From the NCBI GenBank assembly GCA_030754885.1, contig JASLZL010000076.1:1-56879 (forward strand): a stretch of 56,879 bases of DNA, in the 5' to 3' direction. This document shows, in pieces, positions 56,843 through 56,879 of the stretch. The notes under the pieces were generated by a model. It saw nothing but the letters and a program-made list of their open reading frames with translations, had not been told where the DNA came from and ran no database searches. The stretch comes from Rhodospirillales bacterium (GTDB lineage Bacteria; Pseudomonadota; Alphaproteobacteria; Rhodospirillales; JASLLZ01). Made by a program: the position numbers and the translations under genes. Each line of letters opens with the position of its first letter. Positions within the stretch are counted from its first letter, which is position 1.

Positions 56843-56879
56843 GGGGCTGTCCCAGATAACCCATTTTGGGGGTTATCAT
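56843..56879. mobile_element. Possible terminal end of an insertion sequence
   Basis: GGGGCTGTCCCAGATAACCC (56843-56862) resembles the GGGCTGTCCCA-type terminal inverted repeat of IS5-related elements, and it precedes the perfect 8-bp hairpin GATAACCC (56855-56862)/GGGTTATC (56870-56877). The neighbouring EF-hand gene is truncated on this side, which would fit an insertion. The window ends before any transposase can be seen. Confidence 0.35.

Overview
The window is high-GC DNA, almost certainly from an alphaproteobacterium. The evidence is the serC-serA pair with an alphaproteobacterial-type SerC, the YfgM-BamB-Der block, MmgE/PrpD and CoxSLM modules, and an abundance of ABC importers and FAD amine oxidoreductases. 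A Rhodospirillales-like, possibly marine, heterotroph fits best, but genus is not decidable from sequence alone. Genes are densely packed, with many 4-bp ATGA start/stop overlaps. No rRNA, tRNA or CRISPR array was seen.

Region 1 (about 1-7450): a PhnCDE-type importer (phnD, phnC, two permeases) runs in one direction behind a respiratory glycerol-3-phosphate dehydrogenase and a HAD phosphatase, and a second HAD hydrolase converges on it. No C-P lyase is present. The whole block is bracketed by two nearly identical 120-bp direct repeats (47-166 and 7331-7450).

Region 2 (7553-19957): a dipeptide/opine-type ABC operon (dppA, B, C, D, F) carries a creatinase-like M24 protein whose metal ligands are not conserved and an octopine/nopaline-dehydrogenase-family enzyme. 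A divergent isochorismatase-fold cysteine amidase and a convergent hyuA-hyuB pair follow. Together they resemble hydantoin, N-carbamoyl-amino-acid or creatinine-type catabolism.

Region 3 (20331-20749) is a scar: the start of a uroporphyrinogen-decarboxylase-family gene joined to the tail of a cytochrome b561-type gene.

Region 4 (20768-32413): five FAD-dependent amine/D-amino-acid oxidoreductases (three ending in the same RPDRF tail) are interspersed with a 2-keto-4-pentenoate hydratase-family protein, a DapA-family aldolase/lyase, a class III CoA-transferase, a cNMP-EAL signalling protein and a small GT8-like protein. It looks like a multi-substrate amino acid and amine degradation island.

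Region 5 (32437-38495): a tartrate/D-malate-type dehydrogenase, an SLC13-type anion transporter, then serC-serA with a candidate leader RNA before serC and a strong terminator downstream.

Region 6 (38584-40196): a small membrane protein, a ChaC-like gamma-glutamylcyclotransferase and an FMN flavoprotein.

Region 7 (40433-52322): a form II (AYRGAGR) CO-dehydrogenase-like molybdenum hydroxylase cluster, coxS-L-M-D, then an inserted MmgE/PrpD, enoyl-CoA hydratase and CoA-transferase set, then coxE and a fused molybdopterin-binding/nucleotidyltransferase maturation gene. A DapA-family gene with an apparent one-base frameshift follows.

Region 8 (52329-56879): rhomboid protease, Der GTPase, BamB and a YfgM-like protein on the minus strand, then an N-terminally truncated EF-hand gene next to what looks like an insertion sequence end at the window edge.
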